Source: Scytalidium lignicola (lineage: Eukaryota; Ascomycota; Leotiomycetes). Taken from it: DNA of 31,852 bases. Of this stretch, positions 20,880 to 31,852 are shown in pieces. Where the stretch lies: assembly GCA_002812745.2 (NCBI GenBank), contig NCSJ02000437.1, positions 1 to 31,852 on the forward strand. Reading direction: 5' to 3'. Positions within the stretch are counted from its first letter, which is position 1, and each line of letters begins with the position of its first letter. The notes beneath the pieces were generated by a model. It had not been told where the DNA came from and did not search any database. It was given only the letters and a program-made list of their open reading frames with translations. Made by a program: the position numbers and the translations under genes.

Positions 20880-21220
20880 ATACTCTTCTCAGCTAAGCAT
20901 AATTAGTGCATCGATGATCCATATTGTGCTGGAAATAACCATTGACGCCGATGCATTGATTAAGATAGATTTGAAATTTTCTCATATTAGCTTTCATACA
21001 TTGATTAGCCAGCCTAAACTAAGATATGCTTGACGGCTAAACATTAGGCAATTATGAGANTTTTTTTGCATAATCACTTCGTAAAATGACTCCTAACTCA
21101 CAACGAATTAACTACAGCTCGCCAGGAACTGACCCATCACCGAGCCAGGTGATTGGAAAGCAAAAGCTGAGAAAAGCATCCGCGGGAACTCCCATCCTGA
21201 ATAAATCACATAATTAAACA
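20880..21220. other. Short intergenic region after the transposase relic
   Basis: It contains an N at 21060 preceding a T run and no recognisable gene or element end. It presumably includes the 3' region of the minus-strand esterase gene. Confidence 0.5.
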
Positions 21221-22833
21221 CTAATTAACAACTGTCTTCTGTATCCAAGCATCTATTATGATGGCTGACTGCGGCCTTTCATACCCCATCATAGCGTCGA
21301 GAAAGACTGCAACATGTCCTTCTCCCTGACCAAAAAAAGGTTTCTGTCTCTGGATGAGCAGTCTGGTAACAGTAGTTAGCTTGATTTTTTCTTCTTCTTC
21401 TTTCCTGCCCCATATTCATAGTGGATTGAAAAATGATCTAATGAGAAAAGATAGAAAAGTAAAATAAAAGGAGCACTGAGGACCGGAAAGTACGAACCTT
21501 GATCTTGCGAGACAACTCCTTGATATTCCCAGCAAGCGTCTCCTCCGCCCCAGCCACAATTAACACCTTATCTGCCTTGAATCCTTTCCACCAATCGGCA
21601 TCGGCGGTAACAGGTGCATTGTATGGATCTAACTCCGCGCCTCCTCTATATGCAGCTCCCCATTTTGCAGTCCCTTCAGGAGTTATTCCATCTATTGTCG
21701 ATGCTGAAAGCGGTGGATCTTGACCATCTAAAGATACACCTGGTGAGATGAGCAGACAGCCCTCAAGCGGGGAAGAAAGCGTTATAGCAGGGACGATCGG
21801 GTTCGGATGAGGATGGGAAAGATGCGATAGGAGGGAGAGACAAAGGTGGCCTCCTGCTGAAGGGCCGCTTATAATGATCTAGGTAGTTTTGGTAATGTTA
21901 GTTTGGTATCTGAAGGCATCGTTGATCTAGAATTGGGTGATGTACATCTGAAGGCGATTTCCCATTCGATAGGAGATACTGAAGTGCTTTGGCAGCTTGG
22001 GCTAATTGACATGGATAAGTATACTTAGGCGCGAGATCTAGAGCGATGCAGTTTTATTAGCCATTATTATTCCAGATCCACCATCTCTCACACTCTCTCT
22101 GTGTGTGTATAATTAGCTCCGGGATATAAAAAGGGCGTTTACCATAATCCAACGCCAACACAGCCATCTTCCCACTTGTAGCCTTTACTTGATCCCAGCA
22201 AAAAGTAAGTTCCTCTGGGCTTCCGTGAAAGCAATACCCACCACCTGAAAGCGCATTAGCCATATATGGAGTCGCCATTTTTTCAGAGTTTGCGAAATCG
22301 TATAATGGTGGGTAGGGGGGGTCATACTGTGGAAGAAAAGCAAGACCTTCTTCGCCGAGCTGTCACCGATCCAATGTGCCTTCGTTCCATTGTCATCGAT
22401 CGTAATTGTATTAGGAGTGAAGTTGTTTTTGGTAGCGAGGGTATTATATATTGCCTCAGTAGTAGCTCCATTGGCGCTGAAGTCCCGAGTTAGTTATTCC
22501 GCAGGTTCATATGCCGGTGGAAAAGTTAGAAATTGGAAACTGAATAAGCTCACCGGATCTGCCTGATCGTAGCACTTGTCGACACGCTGCGTGCCAGTGC
22601 AGATATCAGATGTTTGGAAAGCAATGGGTGCTTCTTTGACGCACTGGTGAAAGGATAGGTAACAAGCGAAACAAGAGTGACGGCCACTTCTCGTTGTTAA
22701 TATACCGTGAGAATGAACTTGCACGGCTATGTAGACTCATAAACTTACATGCGTGGCTGATTTTGAGTGCGAAGTCAAGAGACTCTCCAAGTGAGAGCTT
22801 GATGGGCTCCTGCGTTGTAGAAGAGTCTGCCAT
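21221..22833 (-). CDS. Alpha/beta hydrolase, HSL-like esterase/deacetylase
   Basis: Seven minus-strand exons (22833-22749, 22686-22554, 22476-22328, 22244-22143, 22037-21946, 21878-21498, 21379-21221) give 366 residues with no phase conflict. The open frames are fragmented by introns of 62-118 bp, mostly with clear CTAAC/CTAAT branch points. The second (AAG) and last acceptors are the least certain. Features are an N-terminal hydrophobic segment (AVTLVSLVTYPF), the oxyanion motif FFHSGGYCFHG (122-125, Ser where HGGG has Gly), DYDLAPKYTYPCQLAQA, nucleophile elbow SGPSAGG with Ser194 (usually GDSAGG), likely acid Glu299 or Glu300 (VAGAEETL), and His336 in GEGHVAVFLDAMMG. This is the fold-3/HSL-type family, which hydrolyses small esters, including steryl acetates in some fungal members. 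The substrate is unknown, and no neighbour indicates a pathway. Confidence 0.85.
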
Positions 22834-23704
22834 GATGAAGTTACTTACCACGGGATGCAGAACTTTGGCGAGGAGGGAGTGCAGTAGTTAAGTAATCTAG
22901 AGACAATTAACTTATTAGAGGACTAACCAGCTGAAATCTTGGCCACAAGGATAGATTTTGACTGGCTGTGTTCACTCACTATTCTCTTTCAGCTCTCCTT
23001 ACGAGTTACAAGTAAGCTTTCGCATTCGTTTCTTGTTCAAGAATGGTTGGGTTATTATGTCTATGATGGACTAGAATCAGTACGCATGGTAATTGTGTAG
23101 TTAACTTGGTTGTAAATAAGTAAGTAATAATGAGCTCTGGTTCGCCCCCACTAGAGTATTACTATACTCGTCTACCAGCTAAGGGTTTAGCATACGTTCG
23201 TAATTGTGGAGGTATCGAGGCGCTCCTGTTAGTTACTAAGCAGAGCCACCCAACTGGGGAGAGGAAATCAAAGAGCTAACAAATCAAACTGGAAGAGGAA
23301 GATTTCGCGGTCATCATGGACCCTGAAAGTCGAATATCATCTAGTTCTCCCCCCCCTTAGGGGTTTGCTTACCTCGCGTAGGTATCCACCAGCCACCTTC
23401 GCCTCAGCTTATTATCTCCCCAGCCAATCATTTTTGCTGGTCGCTTCATGCACTTGCCAACGAAAGGGTTGAAGCACAAATCCTAAGTGAGATAAACCGG
23501 ATTCGCAGATACTAGCATTTTAAATTCATGATATAATATGATTGTTCCATTTTGATCGTTATATTAATTACTCATTCCGTGACATNAAAAAAGCTGTATA
23601 CGAAAAGAAATTCTCCCTGCGTAATTTCCCCCTTCCTAGATAACGCCGGTTCCTAATTATCAAATATCGATTTACCTAACAAAAGCAGAAAGCTGTCACA
23701 CCCC
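22834..23704. other. Intergenic region
   Basis: It separates two minus-strand genes and has no gene I can support. It contains a C run at 23350-23357 and an N at 23586 preceding an A run. The left end should hold the esterase promoter and the right end the 3' region of the next gene. Confidence 0.5.
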
Positions 23705-26700
23705 CTACTTATCCTTCATGTCATTATCAGATTTATCATCAAGTCCTGCATCAATCATTTCCGTGTCTTCATTTCCATCGCTGTCATCATCGCCAAACAA
23801 ACTTCCATCGTCACTTTCATTCCAGAAGTTTTCGTCATCCTCGAAATCAGAGGATTTTCTTCCAATCACGTCAGTAGCGCTATCCTCACTTGCTACCATT
23901 ATAGCGTCTTCAACGGGTACATCATGCGAATTCTTGCCTTTCCCATCATTCACCGTTGGCACATCTCCAACCTCAGTCCTGTCATCACTTTCTATCGTAT
24001 CGGAGAAGGCAATATCACCCAGTGCATCGAACGATGATTCTGAGTCCGAAACAGAGCTTGCCCCACCACGATCAACCCCTTTGCCTTTCCACCTCTTGTA
24101 TTCCTTCTTTCCTGTTACACATTTTCCCCCGATCAGAGTATAATCATCCGAATCGCTATCATCCTCGGAAGGGGTTAGAAATTCACTACTGCTAGTGCTG
24201 CTAAGTGAATACACCCGTCTGCGATCAAGCGTATCCGTAAAGCCGTCCTCAACCCCGAGACTAGTATTGATACTCCTCCCGTCCTTGTTATTTCCTTCAA
24301 CCACCGAACCCTCTCTCGATGCGCTATCTAGACTCAAGCCCGTATGAAATGCTGGACCAGGTCCACTAGGTCCTGCTTCTGCCACTGGTAACAAGTCATC
24401 AAACACACCACCTGTCCCGTCTTCGTTTCCACCTGCCCAAAGAGGGAGATACTTGAATTCGCGATCATCGAGACAGAGAAGCGTGTCTGTTAGAGTGCTA
24501 AAGTCGAAATCCGGGGCGGTATTACGAAGCATGGCGTCGCAGAGCGAGTGGAGATGGGCAGTAACTTGATCCATAAAGCGGTCAACGCTGAAGTATGGAG
24601 AGGATTGTGTTATTTCAGAGGGTACCGGAGGTGTGCATGTGTTAGCAACAGTATGTTGGGAGGTTCTCTGGCCACTGGAAATTGGAATAGCCTTCTGGAG
24701 AGGAGAAGAAATTGGAAAAGGGAGCAGATTATCCCGTAAATATGTCGATGAGGTTGTGGGCTTGTCTTCTGAGTGAGGCCAAGCCGTATTAATAGAATCC
24801 TTACATGGCATATCCTGCCTGGCGTTTATCTTCTGCGGCTTCTGGCGGATGGGAATGTCAATAGGAGAGCTCCGTTTTTCGTGTTCATCTTCGTCGGATA
24901 TACTAAGGGCATCTTCATCGGACGTCCTAAGGGACCGAGGGTCTGGGATAGAGGCTTTCTTTAAAGCTGCCAGTTTTGCTTGATGATATGCATGGTCGGG
25001 ATCGTACAGGCTCGAGTAGGTACGGGTGATATGTTTAAGTTTTAGGTCATCATCAATAGGAGATGAAGAAGGATTGGGTGCTTGTGTTTTGTTAGACTCA
25101 AGTAATATTTGAAGGTCTGCTGGAGCCTTCTTCTCACTTAGAGCCATAAAGATTGACAAGTTCAGTGTTATGGATGCATCCAAGATCTCGGTCATGGTGA
25201 CTCCTATGTAGCTGCTTTTAATATTGAATGGTAATCCATCCAGCTCCTCACTGGACATGGGATGCTCCGGGGCATTTGGATTCGTAAGATTAGTGTCCCA
25301 TGTCATATCACGAAGAGATTTCCAGAAAAATCCAGTCATGATTCGTTCTTCTCCCGTGAGGGAATCCCAAATAGTTGAGAAATTATGCTGATAGGGGCCG
25401 TGGTTTTCTGCTGCTCTACGTTTGTCTGCAGCCTGAATGAAAGGAAATGAAAGATCCGAGATGAGACATTTAGCAATTCGACCCCGAACATAATGACGGA
25501 GCTTTGTTACGAGATTTTGAATGGCCCATAGTCTCTTGTGATATTCAAGGATTGGTCGTGTTGAGATGTTATGATCTTCGAAATGGCATATTTTTTGATA
25601 TTCAGGCAACCCTTGAAACCACAGCATCCTTTCATCTAACAGATCCTCTGCAACGGCGGTAATCCTGTCATGAAAGTCCTGACTAGCATGCTGTATGCAG
25701 TTCAACCAATCCTCATCAATGAACTCTTTCGGTCTGTAGAATTGATTAGTGTGACGAGCGTCAGCGTCATGTTTCCCTTGTGCTCGAGATTCGATGCTAA
25801 GAGCTTCTTCAGAAACAAGGATGCCAAAGGCGGCACGTGTTATTGCAGGATTCTGTAAACCGACTCCAATTTTAAGACAAGACTCTGGGAGGATCTCTAA
25901 TATTTGACAGTTAGGCTCAACGATCATCCATGTGATAATATGATCTAGCTACAAAGGTGGTTAGTAAAATTAAGAATTTCATAGGAGCGAACCAGAGATT
26001 GGACAATGCATAACTCACCACAACTCTAGCACAATCAAAGTATTTAGCAAGAACGAATAATGTCCACACTTTGGGGGCAGAATCAAGTCCCGGGTCATTG
26101 CCCTCAATACACTGAAGTAGTGTCTCAATACCAACACGGTGTCTTATAGGGCAATACTCAGGTACTTCTTTATCCTTCGTCTCCTTTGTTATCAGAGGGA
26201 GACTAGTTTGACTGGAGAATGATGTGTTCGACATATTCTTTTTGAGATACTCCTTTTCGCTCTTCTCAAGAGCTTGGTTGAAAATGATATCGACTGGCTT
26301 TGGTTTTGTGGGTGGTGGGTCTTCGAATGAAGGTTTGGGTTTAGTATTAGATGCCCGCTCTGAGCCCAAAGCCTTGCTTAACTCAGAACTAGTAACATTT
26401 AATGCTTTTGGCTGGAAAGGGCTGGTCACTGGTGGACGATAAACCTCGTCGTCTCCACCTACTAAATTGCGGGAGACTTTACATCTTGTTTCGGCAGAGT
26501 ACCATTGTCGAAGCCCGATAGAACAGGACAGTTCACTTATCAACTCCACCGCCTCATCTCCCTCATTTGGAGGTGTTAGATCAATAATATATTTAATACC
26601 ATTTGGCAGGTCACCATCCTCCGTGTAACCCTTCTGTTTCCGTATGCGTGTTTGGACTGTGTCTGAGAGGAGGCGTGTAAAAACTGTTGACCCCGTTTTT

Positions 26701-26864
26701 AATAAGTTCTCGCTCTTCACCGTACGGTATTTTGCTCGTTGAAAGCCGAGCGAGTCGTACGTCCAGACTTTTGATGGGTATGATATAAATACCATAGTAT
26801 CTCCTTCTGTGAGTAGTGACTTGCTATATGCGACCGCCTTGAGGTCGCGATTATAGAACTCCAT
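23705..26864 (-). CDS. Large fungal protein of unknown function with acidic C-terminal tail
   Basis: Two exons (26864-26019 and 25948-23705) encode 1029 residues. The 70-bp intron (GTGAGT...TAG) is phase 0 and joins AKYFDCARVV to LDHIITWMIVEPN. The ATG at 26864 is the first in the frame; the frame runs further upstream, so an earlier spliced start is possible. I recognise no named domain. The N-terminal ~130 residues (TGSTVFTRLLSDTVQ) vaguely recall BTB-like modules in fungal proteins, but this is weak. The central part holds APKVWTLFVLAKYFDC and a segment with Leu/Ile-rich helices (EILPESCLKIGVGLQNP, FGILVSEEALSIE). Residues from about 560 on are Ser/Asp-rich and low complexity, ending in a Asp/Glu-rich tail (FGDDDSDGNEDTEMID). 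This suggests a nuclear or scaffold protein, but function is not inferable. Confidence 0.85.
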
Positions 26865-28081
26865 CGTTAGGGTATTTTGCAGTGGACTTGGAGGCAGCCC
26901 GGTTGCTGTATTATATTTTGTCAACGATTATTCTGTGTATATTTGTTTATCTGGACCATTCAATTCATGATTCATCAATGCAACGGATACCGTGCCATCT
27001 CTTTCGAAAGGAGGGGTTGGAAAGTAATCAACAAGCAAAAAAATAAGACGTACCTTAAACTTATATGATCCCAACTCTAGATGATACAAATTCTAGCTGG
27101 CCAGCTATCAATATGTGAAAATTTTGCTTTTGCTGTCACGAGGCTGAGGGTTTTAGGCAGCCGGCTCCACAGAAGATGGTTGGCTAGAGGTGCTCAGCTG
27201 CTTAATTTCCAAGAGATGACACGAAGGAAACAGACAGACAAGAATTCAATAGGGAATCTGGAGAGTGTGGGATAGGAAAGGAAGTATGAAAGCGAAAGGA
27301 AGAAAAATATATTTGACGTTGACATATACCACCACCTACCTGCATGCCGTCTCACCAGCCATCGCTTTAGGCGGGGTGCAGCAGCATACGGCACCGCCAC
27401 GGGGGCAAAAGTACGGTACTGTAAGTGCTGAGCCACAAAATGTTGCATTTGCAAGTGATGGACCTTGTAAAGTCACCCGTGATAGTAAAATGGAGGCTCA
27501 TTCAATTTCATGCGAAGAGTTTGAAAGGAGAATAAACCTAGCACTCTTTTTAGCCCACCTTTTGATTGCAACTTTTGCTATTGATGTCTAGGCTCTGCTT
27601 TGCAAGGAAAATCCAGAATGACAGTTGCACGTGATTGTCTTGCAACCATATGATTGAGCCCATGGTATGAATGAGAACAATTGGTCTGAATGCCTTCTAA
27701 GCCAAGGCATATTTTGCAGCGACATGAAAGACATTTTGGAACAATTGTTCCACTCATTGCAATTCGGTCGTGAAAATTTTTATTAAAAAAAGGGATCGGT
27801 TTCAAAGTGGGATACTCCGAGTCAGCAATAAGTTGTAGAAACGCCACTCTAAGTGGTATTTGTTGTCTAGACTAAGGAGCTTGACATTTCATTACCGTGA
27901 TGAAGTTGATATTGATATTCCAGTATGTTAGGGAAGACTAAAGAGATTTATGAATAAATTGTTGAAGGGTCCATCAGTCAGGTACCACGCTAACCGAATT
28001 GAGCAGCTTCAGGTACAAACTAATAATAAGCCCTTCCGTACCTTGACGTCCATCTTCCATCAACAACCTCAACAATTCGCA
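26865..28081. other. Divergent intergenic region
   Basis: About 1.2 kb separates the large minus-strand gene from the ZIP gene. Only short open frames without family features are present. It should contain both promoters; I could not pick out specific sites. Confidence 0.55.
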
Positions 28082-29523
28082 ATGACGCCATTTCAACTGC
28101 GGCGAACTGCTTTGCTGCTCTGCATAACAGTCGCTGGTGTCCTTGCAAGCAAACATGCAGCATCAGTGGCACATATGAGCGTTGAGGACATCGAAGCCGG
28201 GCTACAGGTAGATATCACTTTCCAGAAGTTACCTTCACTGCTTTTTTCTCATGTCTGTCTCTGAAGAACAGTGATTTATTAACGCGTGATTCTCAATTTA
28301 CAGGAATGTCCTTTGGTTCAGGACTTAAACACACACAAGCTTGCAACCCACCCCTTGACCTCTTCGCTGACTTCGCGTGTCTTCGGTGTGCTGTTCCCTT
28401 CCAACCCAGCAATCAACGCCCTTCTTGCAACGCTCTACATATCTGGCCCGCCAAACTTTCTCCTCGCATTATGTCCGCCAAACATTGACCCATCATCTCT
28501 ATCCGTAATGGTGGCATTCGCAGTCGGTGGATTGTTGGGCGATACATTGTTTCATCTGCTCCCGGAGATCTTCCTCGGTGAAGATAGTCCTGAACATGTG
28601 AGATTTGTGATGGTAGAACCGAACAGGAATTTATTGTTGGGCGTGGCGATCCTGGTGGGGTTTGTGACGTTCGTGGCTATGGATAAGGGACTGAGGATCG
28701 CGACGGGCGGGGAAGAGGGGCACAGTCATTCGCACGGGCATTCGCACGGAGAAAAGGACGAGAGGGATACTGCTGTAAGTTCGAGTGTCGAGGGTAAGGG
28801 TAATGCGAAGTCAAGAAAGAAGGAAAATGGGAATAAAGCTAGCGTAGGGGCACAAGAGAAGGAGAAGGAGATGAATGCCAGTGTGAAGCTCGCGGGATAT
28901 CTAAACCTCATGTAAGGCGGGATGCCTGTTCCCTCTTTTTGTTGCATCCCCTTCTGACCTTTTCCTACTTGACAGCGCCGACTTCACGCACAACATCACA
29001 GATGGATTGGCTCTCTCAAGTTCATTTTATGCCTCACCAACGATTGGCGCCACAACAACCGTTGCCGTCTTTTTCCACGAAATTCCTCATGAAGTTGGCG
29101 ATTTTGCACTGCTCATCCAGTCTGGATTCTCCAAGCGAGCTGCCATGGGAGCGCAGTTCGTTACGGCACTGGGAGCATTCCTAGGGACATGCATAGGAAT
29201 AGCCGTCCAAGAACTTGGTGGCAGCGGCAGTGACGCCGTGGCCATGGGAAGGGATCAAGGATTGTGGGGTACCAGCTTGACTTGGGGTGATCTCTTGCTA
29301 CCGTTCACGGCCGGGACGTTTCTGTATGTGGGGACGGTGGCGGTCATTCCCGAGTTGCTGGAGACGGGGAAGGATCGTAGCGTGGAGTTGAGGAAGACGG
29401 GGCTGCAATTTTTGGCGTTGGCGGCTGGCGCTGGGATCATGCTTTAGTAAGTTGCTTGTTTCCTTGTGAATGTTGTGTCATACTGGTGATACTAATGGCG
29501 TGAACAGCATCTCCTGGAATTAG
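28082..29523 (+). CDS. ZIP-family zinc transporter, Ke4/SLC39A7-like
   Basis: Four exons (28082-28207, 28304-28911, 28976-29446, 29508-29523) encode 406 residues. The start at 28082 gives a signal peptide (MTPFQLRRTALLLCITVAGV); an in-frame ATG at 27950 would bury it. The last exon is only 16 bases: donor GTAAGT follows TTTA at 29446, a perfect ACTAAT branch point precedes CAG at 29507, and the protein then ends GIMLYISWN. Ignoring the intron would end it two codons after GIM. Signatures are GGLLGDTLFHLLPE, a cytosolic His loop HSHSHGHSHG (182-191), HNITDG in one membrane helix (250-255) and HEIPHEVGD in the next (279-287), which form the metal site of ZIP proteins. By family it moves zinc from the ER/Golgi lumen or secretory vesicles to the cytosol. 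Confidence 0.93.
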
Positions 29524-30512
29524 ATACGAGCAGTGGGCACATCGATAATGAATCGTGAAAGACTTGGGAGGATCCCATTATCCCTGGTATCTATTGCATT
29601 AGTGGTTTTGGGAAAGAAGAAACGGAAGGGACTTTGTATGAGAACATGATGGATGTAAGATGATTGGATGTATAACGAGTCTAGGCATGCTATATAACCG
29701 TACGTACAAGTAGAACATGTGGTGCTTTACTCTCAGATAAGGCTTCCTGCACGACATTCATGCCTGTCTGTATTGCTTCGTAATTGTATAAGAAATAGCT
29801 CTCCTTTAATCAGAAAAGGGGACTTAGATCAAAACGAACGTTATGTAAGCCATAGAATCAAATCATCACTGTTATGGAGTCACGAGTATGCGGCTATAAC
29901 GTTCTCCTTCCAATAGGCGGCTTCATAAGGCAGACCAGGCACACAAGGCTGCCAGCACCGCCTCATGCATGTGCCAGTATGGGATCCGTGCGCGAGGGGC
30001 CTCCCATCGTGTGGCTTGGGCTTGGCGTGGTGGGCCCCCTCGGCGATGATGCGCGGAGGTTTAAAGCTGCCCTCAGGCCCCAGGCAGACACTCTTTCCTT
30101 TCTTTTCTCTCCATTCTCTCTCATAACTATTTTGTCTTGTTTTGTTTGTTCGTCAGATATACTTTGGTTACGTATTGGGTTGGATATTGGTTAGAAGGGT
30201 TGTCGAGAGCATTCCGTGCTTGGAGACGTCGAGTCTGCAGTACGAGGAGAGTCGAAGTGTGCAATATCTCAAGAGAGGTTGCATTCTCCGATACTGTGAC
30301 CGTCATTCAGGATTCTGTACAAAACTACGCCAGACAAGGATAACCTGCTTACGCCTGGGTATCGCTGCTTGACGTTTGCCGTAGCTGTGAAAAGGGAGGG
30401 TTTTGGAAGCGATTTACTAACGGATACTTCGTCGCTCCCACTGAAGAGGATAGTAGAAATTACTACGGGGTTGACGAACCAGCTGCACTACCTTCACTAT
30501 TCCTGACGCAAC
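29524..30512. other. Intergenic region with a GC-rich block
   Basis: About 1 kb without a supportable gene. A locally GC-rich stretch lies near 29935-30085, in contrast with AT-rich flanks, with short GGGGCC/GGCCCC words. No tRNA or other RNA gene was recognised. Confidence 0.5.
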
Positions 30513-31754
30513 ATGGACGAAGACAGCTCTGGATTTACGGAAGGCGACCTTGCAACAACAATGAGCCCCGACCCATATCCTGATTATATAATTGCAGTCG
30601 ATTTTCCCCCTTCATATAACTTTGGATATACGACTCATTGGAACAATGAATGCCTCGATTACGATTGGGTTCCCCAGGAACCAGCACCTGCTCGGGGGGC
30701 CTCAATTCAAACAGCCAATGATCTCCATCCTGACCTTAGACTCCTATATCTCTCGAATGAACTAGAGTCCGAATGGAATCAGTTCGACACTCAAGTCGCA
30801 CCATGCATCGCTATGAGCTGTTGGGAACCAGAAGGGGATATAACACCCGCCATGCTGGAACCGCTTCCATATTCAAGCTTCTGTTACGACTGGATCCACG
30901 AGTATCCGGAGCCGAAAAGTTATGCTCTGAATCCTATTAAGGTAATTCGTACGCCCATGTATCTGATGATAGCAGTTACTGAACCATTTAGGAAAATGAA
31001 ATCATCCTCATATGTGATTGTGGCGGTGGGACGGTTGATATAATCACATACACAATCACACAGGTACGGCCTTATCTAACTTTCGATGAACTTTGCGTCG
31101 GTGGTCCACAATGGTTGAGCACACCCGTGTTGATCAACCAGGATAAGAGGATGAAGAAAAGGTCCTTTCAGGCGCCCAGCCACCACATCATCAAAAAGGA
31201 TGGGGTAAACCGTATCATGCCTTTAGGTAAGCGTAAGCTCTGTGCCATGGATGAAAAATGGTTTCCACTAATGCTCAATAGAAATTTCTACATTGCTAGG
31301 GTACTTTTCTGTATCTCATAATTGGAAAGCACCCATTCGTGCCTTTGATATGCATATATCAGACAAAGCCATCGATCTCGAAGCCTTCCTCCCTATTCCC
31401 AACCAGAGCTGTTCTGAATGTGGCGAAGCAAACGCATCATACGGTATCCAGAACTGGTTGATGCTGTTGCACGCTCTAGAGGAGGCAGGGAGACTTGTCT
31501 CCTATTACGACCTTCTTCAACACGCCCTCGCCGCCCTGGTCTCTGTGATACAGATACAGCTAAACAACATAACGGCATTCGGATTGATGGCAAGGACCTA
31601 TGGCACTAGACTCCATTCATCAAGAAAGAGAGAAGAACTCTTAATTCTACCGGGAAAGAAAGACGCGAAACAATTAATTCATTCCCAGGAGAATCTAAAC
31701 TCGGTTGCAGCATCCTTTTGGCGTTGCCAATACTCCGATCTTGGCATAGTATGA
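30513..31754 (+). CDS. Hsp70/actin-like ATPase domain protein, shortened and divergent
   Basis: The model has three exons (30513-30941, 30992-31226, 31282-31754; 378 residues), with introns of 50 and 55 bp in consistent phase. The anchor is LICDCGGGTVDIITYTITQ followed by VRPYLTFDELCVGG, the second phosphate-binding motif and following strand of fungal Hsp70-like (HSPA12-type) proteins. The N-terminus PDYIIAVDFPPSYNFGYTTHW resembles the first phosphate loop DFGTT(Y/F)SG but has lost its key residues. The roughly 200 residues normally between the two motifs are cut to about 120. The adenosine motif (VGGFG) is absent, and the C-terminal part is hard to align apart from a faint MARTYGT near the end. 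This suggests a decayed or rearranged copy rather than a working ATPase, although the frame is intact. The second intron and everything after it are the least certain. Confidence 0.55.
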
Positions 31755-31852
31755 TCAAGATATCACCAGAGGCCACGCTGAAAATATACGACCAAGATCA
31801 GAGTAGCACAAAGGAATTTCCTCCATTCCTGCTCTAAAATATTATAGAGCAG
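31755..31852. other. Right-edge flank
   Basis: These 98 bases follow the Hsp70-like stop; nothing is recognised in them. Confidence 0.5.

Noticed and set aside
27578..27847. Cys-rich minus-strand open frame (CLSCRCKICLG) upstream of the ZIP gene
   Set aside because: The cysteines do not form a recognisable zinc-binding module, and no flanking exons extend it.
28082..28207. Alternative ZIP start at the in-frame ATG 27950
   Set aside because: The extra 44 residues would put the hydrophobic signal peptide inside the protein; the start at 28082 fits the family better.
1..31852. tRNA, rRNA or CRISPR features
   Set aside because: I saw no tRNA-like arms with a T-loop sequence, no rRNA and no regularly spaced repeat-spacer array.

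Overview
The window looks like nuclear DNA of a filamentous ascomycete. Protein-coding genes are split by short introns (about 50-130 bp) with GTRAGT-type donors, CTAAC/ACTAAT-like branch points and YAG acceptors. Genes sit on both strands without operons, and the gene families are fungal: a membrane-anchored pepsin-like protein, a CYP52-like P450, a pogo-type transposase relic and a ZIP transporter of the Ke4 type. I lean towards Leotiomycetes from the general look of several proteins, but this is an impression and not a demonstrated placement. I rebuilt ten gene models by joining frames across splice sites. In nine of them both the reading phase and the protein motifs agree at the junctions; the Hsp70-like model is the weak one.

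Layout. 1-1093 (-): secreted Ser/Thr/Pro-rich surface protein, 3' end off the window. 1094-3643: long divergent intergenic region rich in TACAGTAC-type motifs. 3644-6322 (+): signal peptide, pepsin-like fold lacking the canonical active site, one membrane span and a long cytoplasmic tail. 7613-10531 (+): secreted six-hairpin glycosidase of the glycogen-debranching/GH133-like type. 10993-12471 (-): epoxide hydrolase. 12472-14208: AT-rich, gene-poor spacer. 14209-15974 (-): CYP52-like P450. 16659-17095: a MITE-like element with TA duplications, followed by 34-bp tandem repeats. 17542-19012 (+): conserved fungal protein with a PD...ExK pattern suggesting a PD-(D/E)XK nuclease-like fold. 20294-20879 (+): broken pogo/CENP-B-type transposase. 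21221-22833 (-): seven-exon alpha/beta hydrolase (HSL-like esterase). 23705-26864 (-): 1029-residue protein of unknown function with an acidic tail. 28082-29523 (+): ZIP zinc transporter. 30513-31754 (+): shortened Hsp70/actin-like ATPase remnant.

Functional links. The first two genes are divergently transcribed and both encode predicted cell-surface proteins, so they may share regulation. The P450 and the epoxide hydrolase lie on the same strand about 1.7 kb apart and catalyse reactions that could be consecutive (oxidation of an aliphatic or fatty-acid substrate, then epoxide hydrolysis). No backbone enzyme of secondary metabolism is visible, so I do not call a biosynthetic cluster. The segment from about 16.6 to 20.9 kb is the most repeat-affected part of the window.

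Sequence quality. Single Ns occur at several places, nearly all touching or close to homopolymer runs. In the one case that falls inside a gene (18475) the N is best explained as a spurious extra base, because removing it restores the reading frame.
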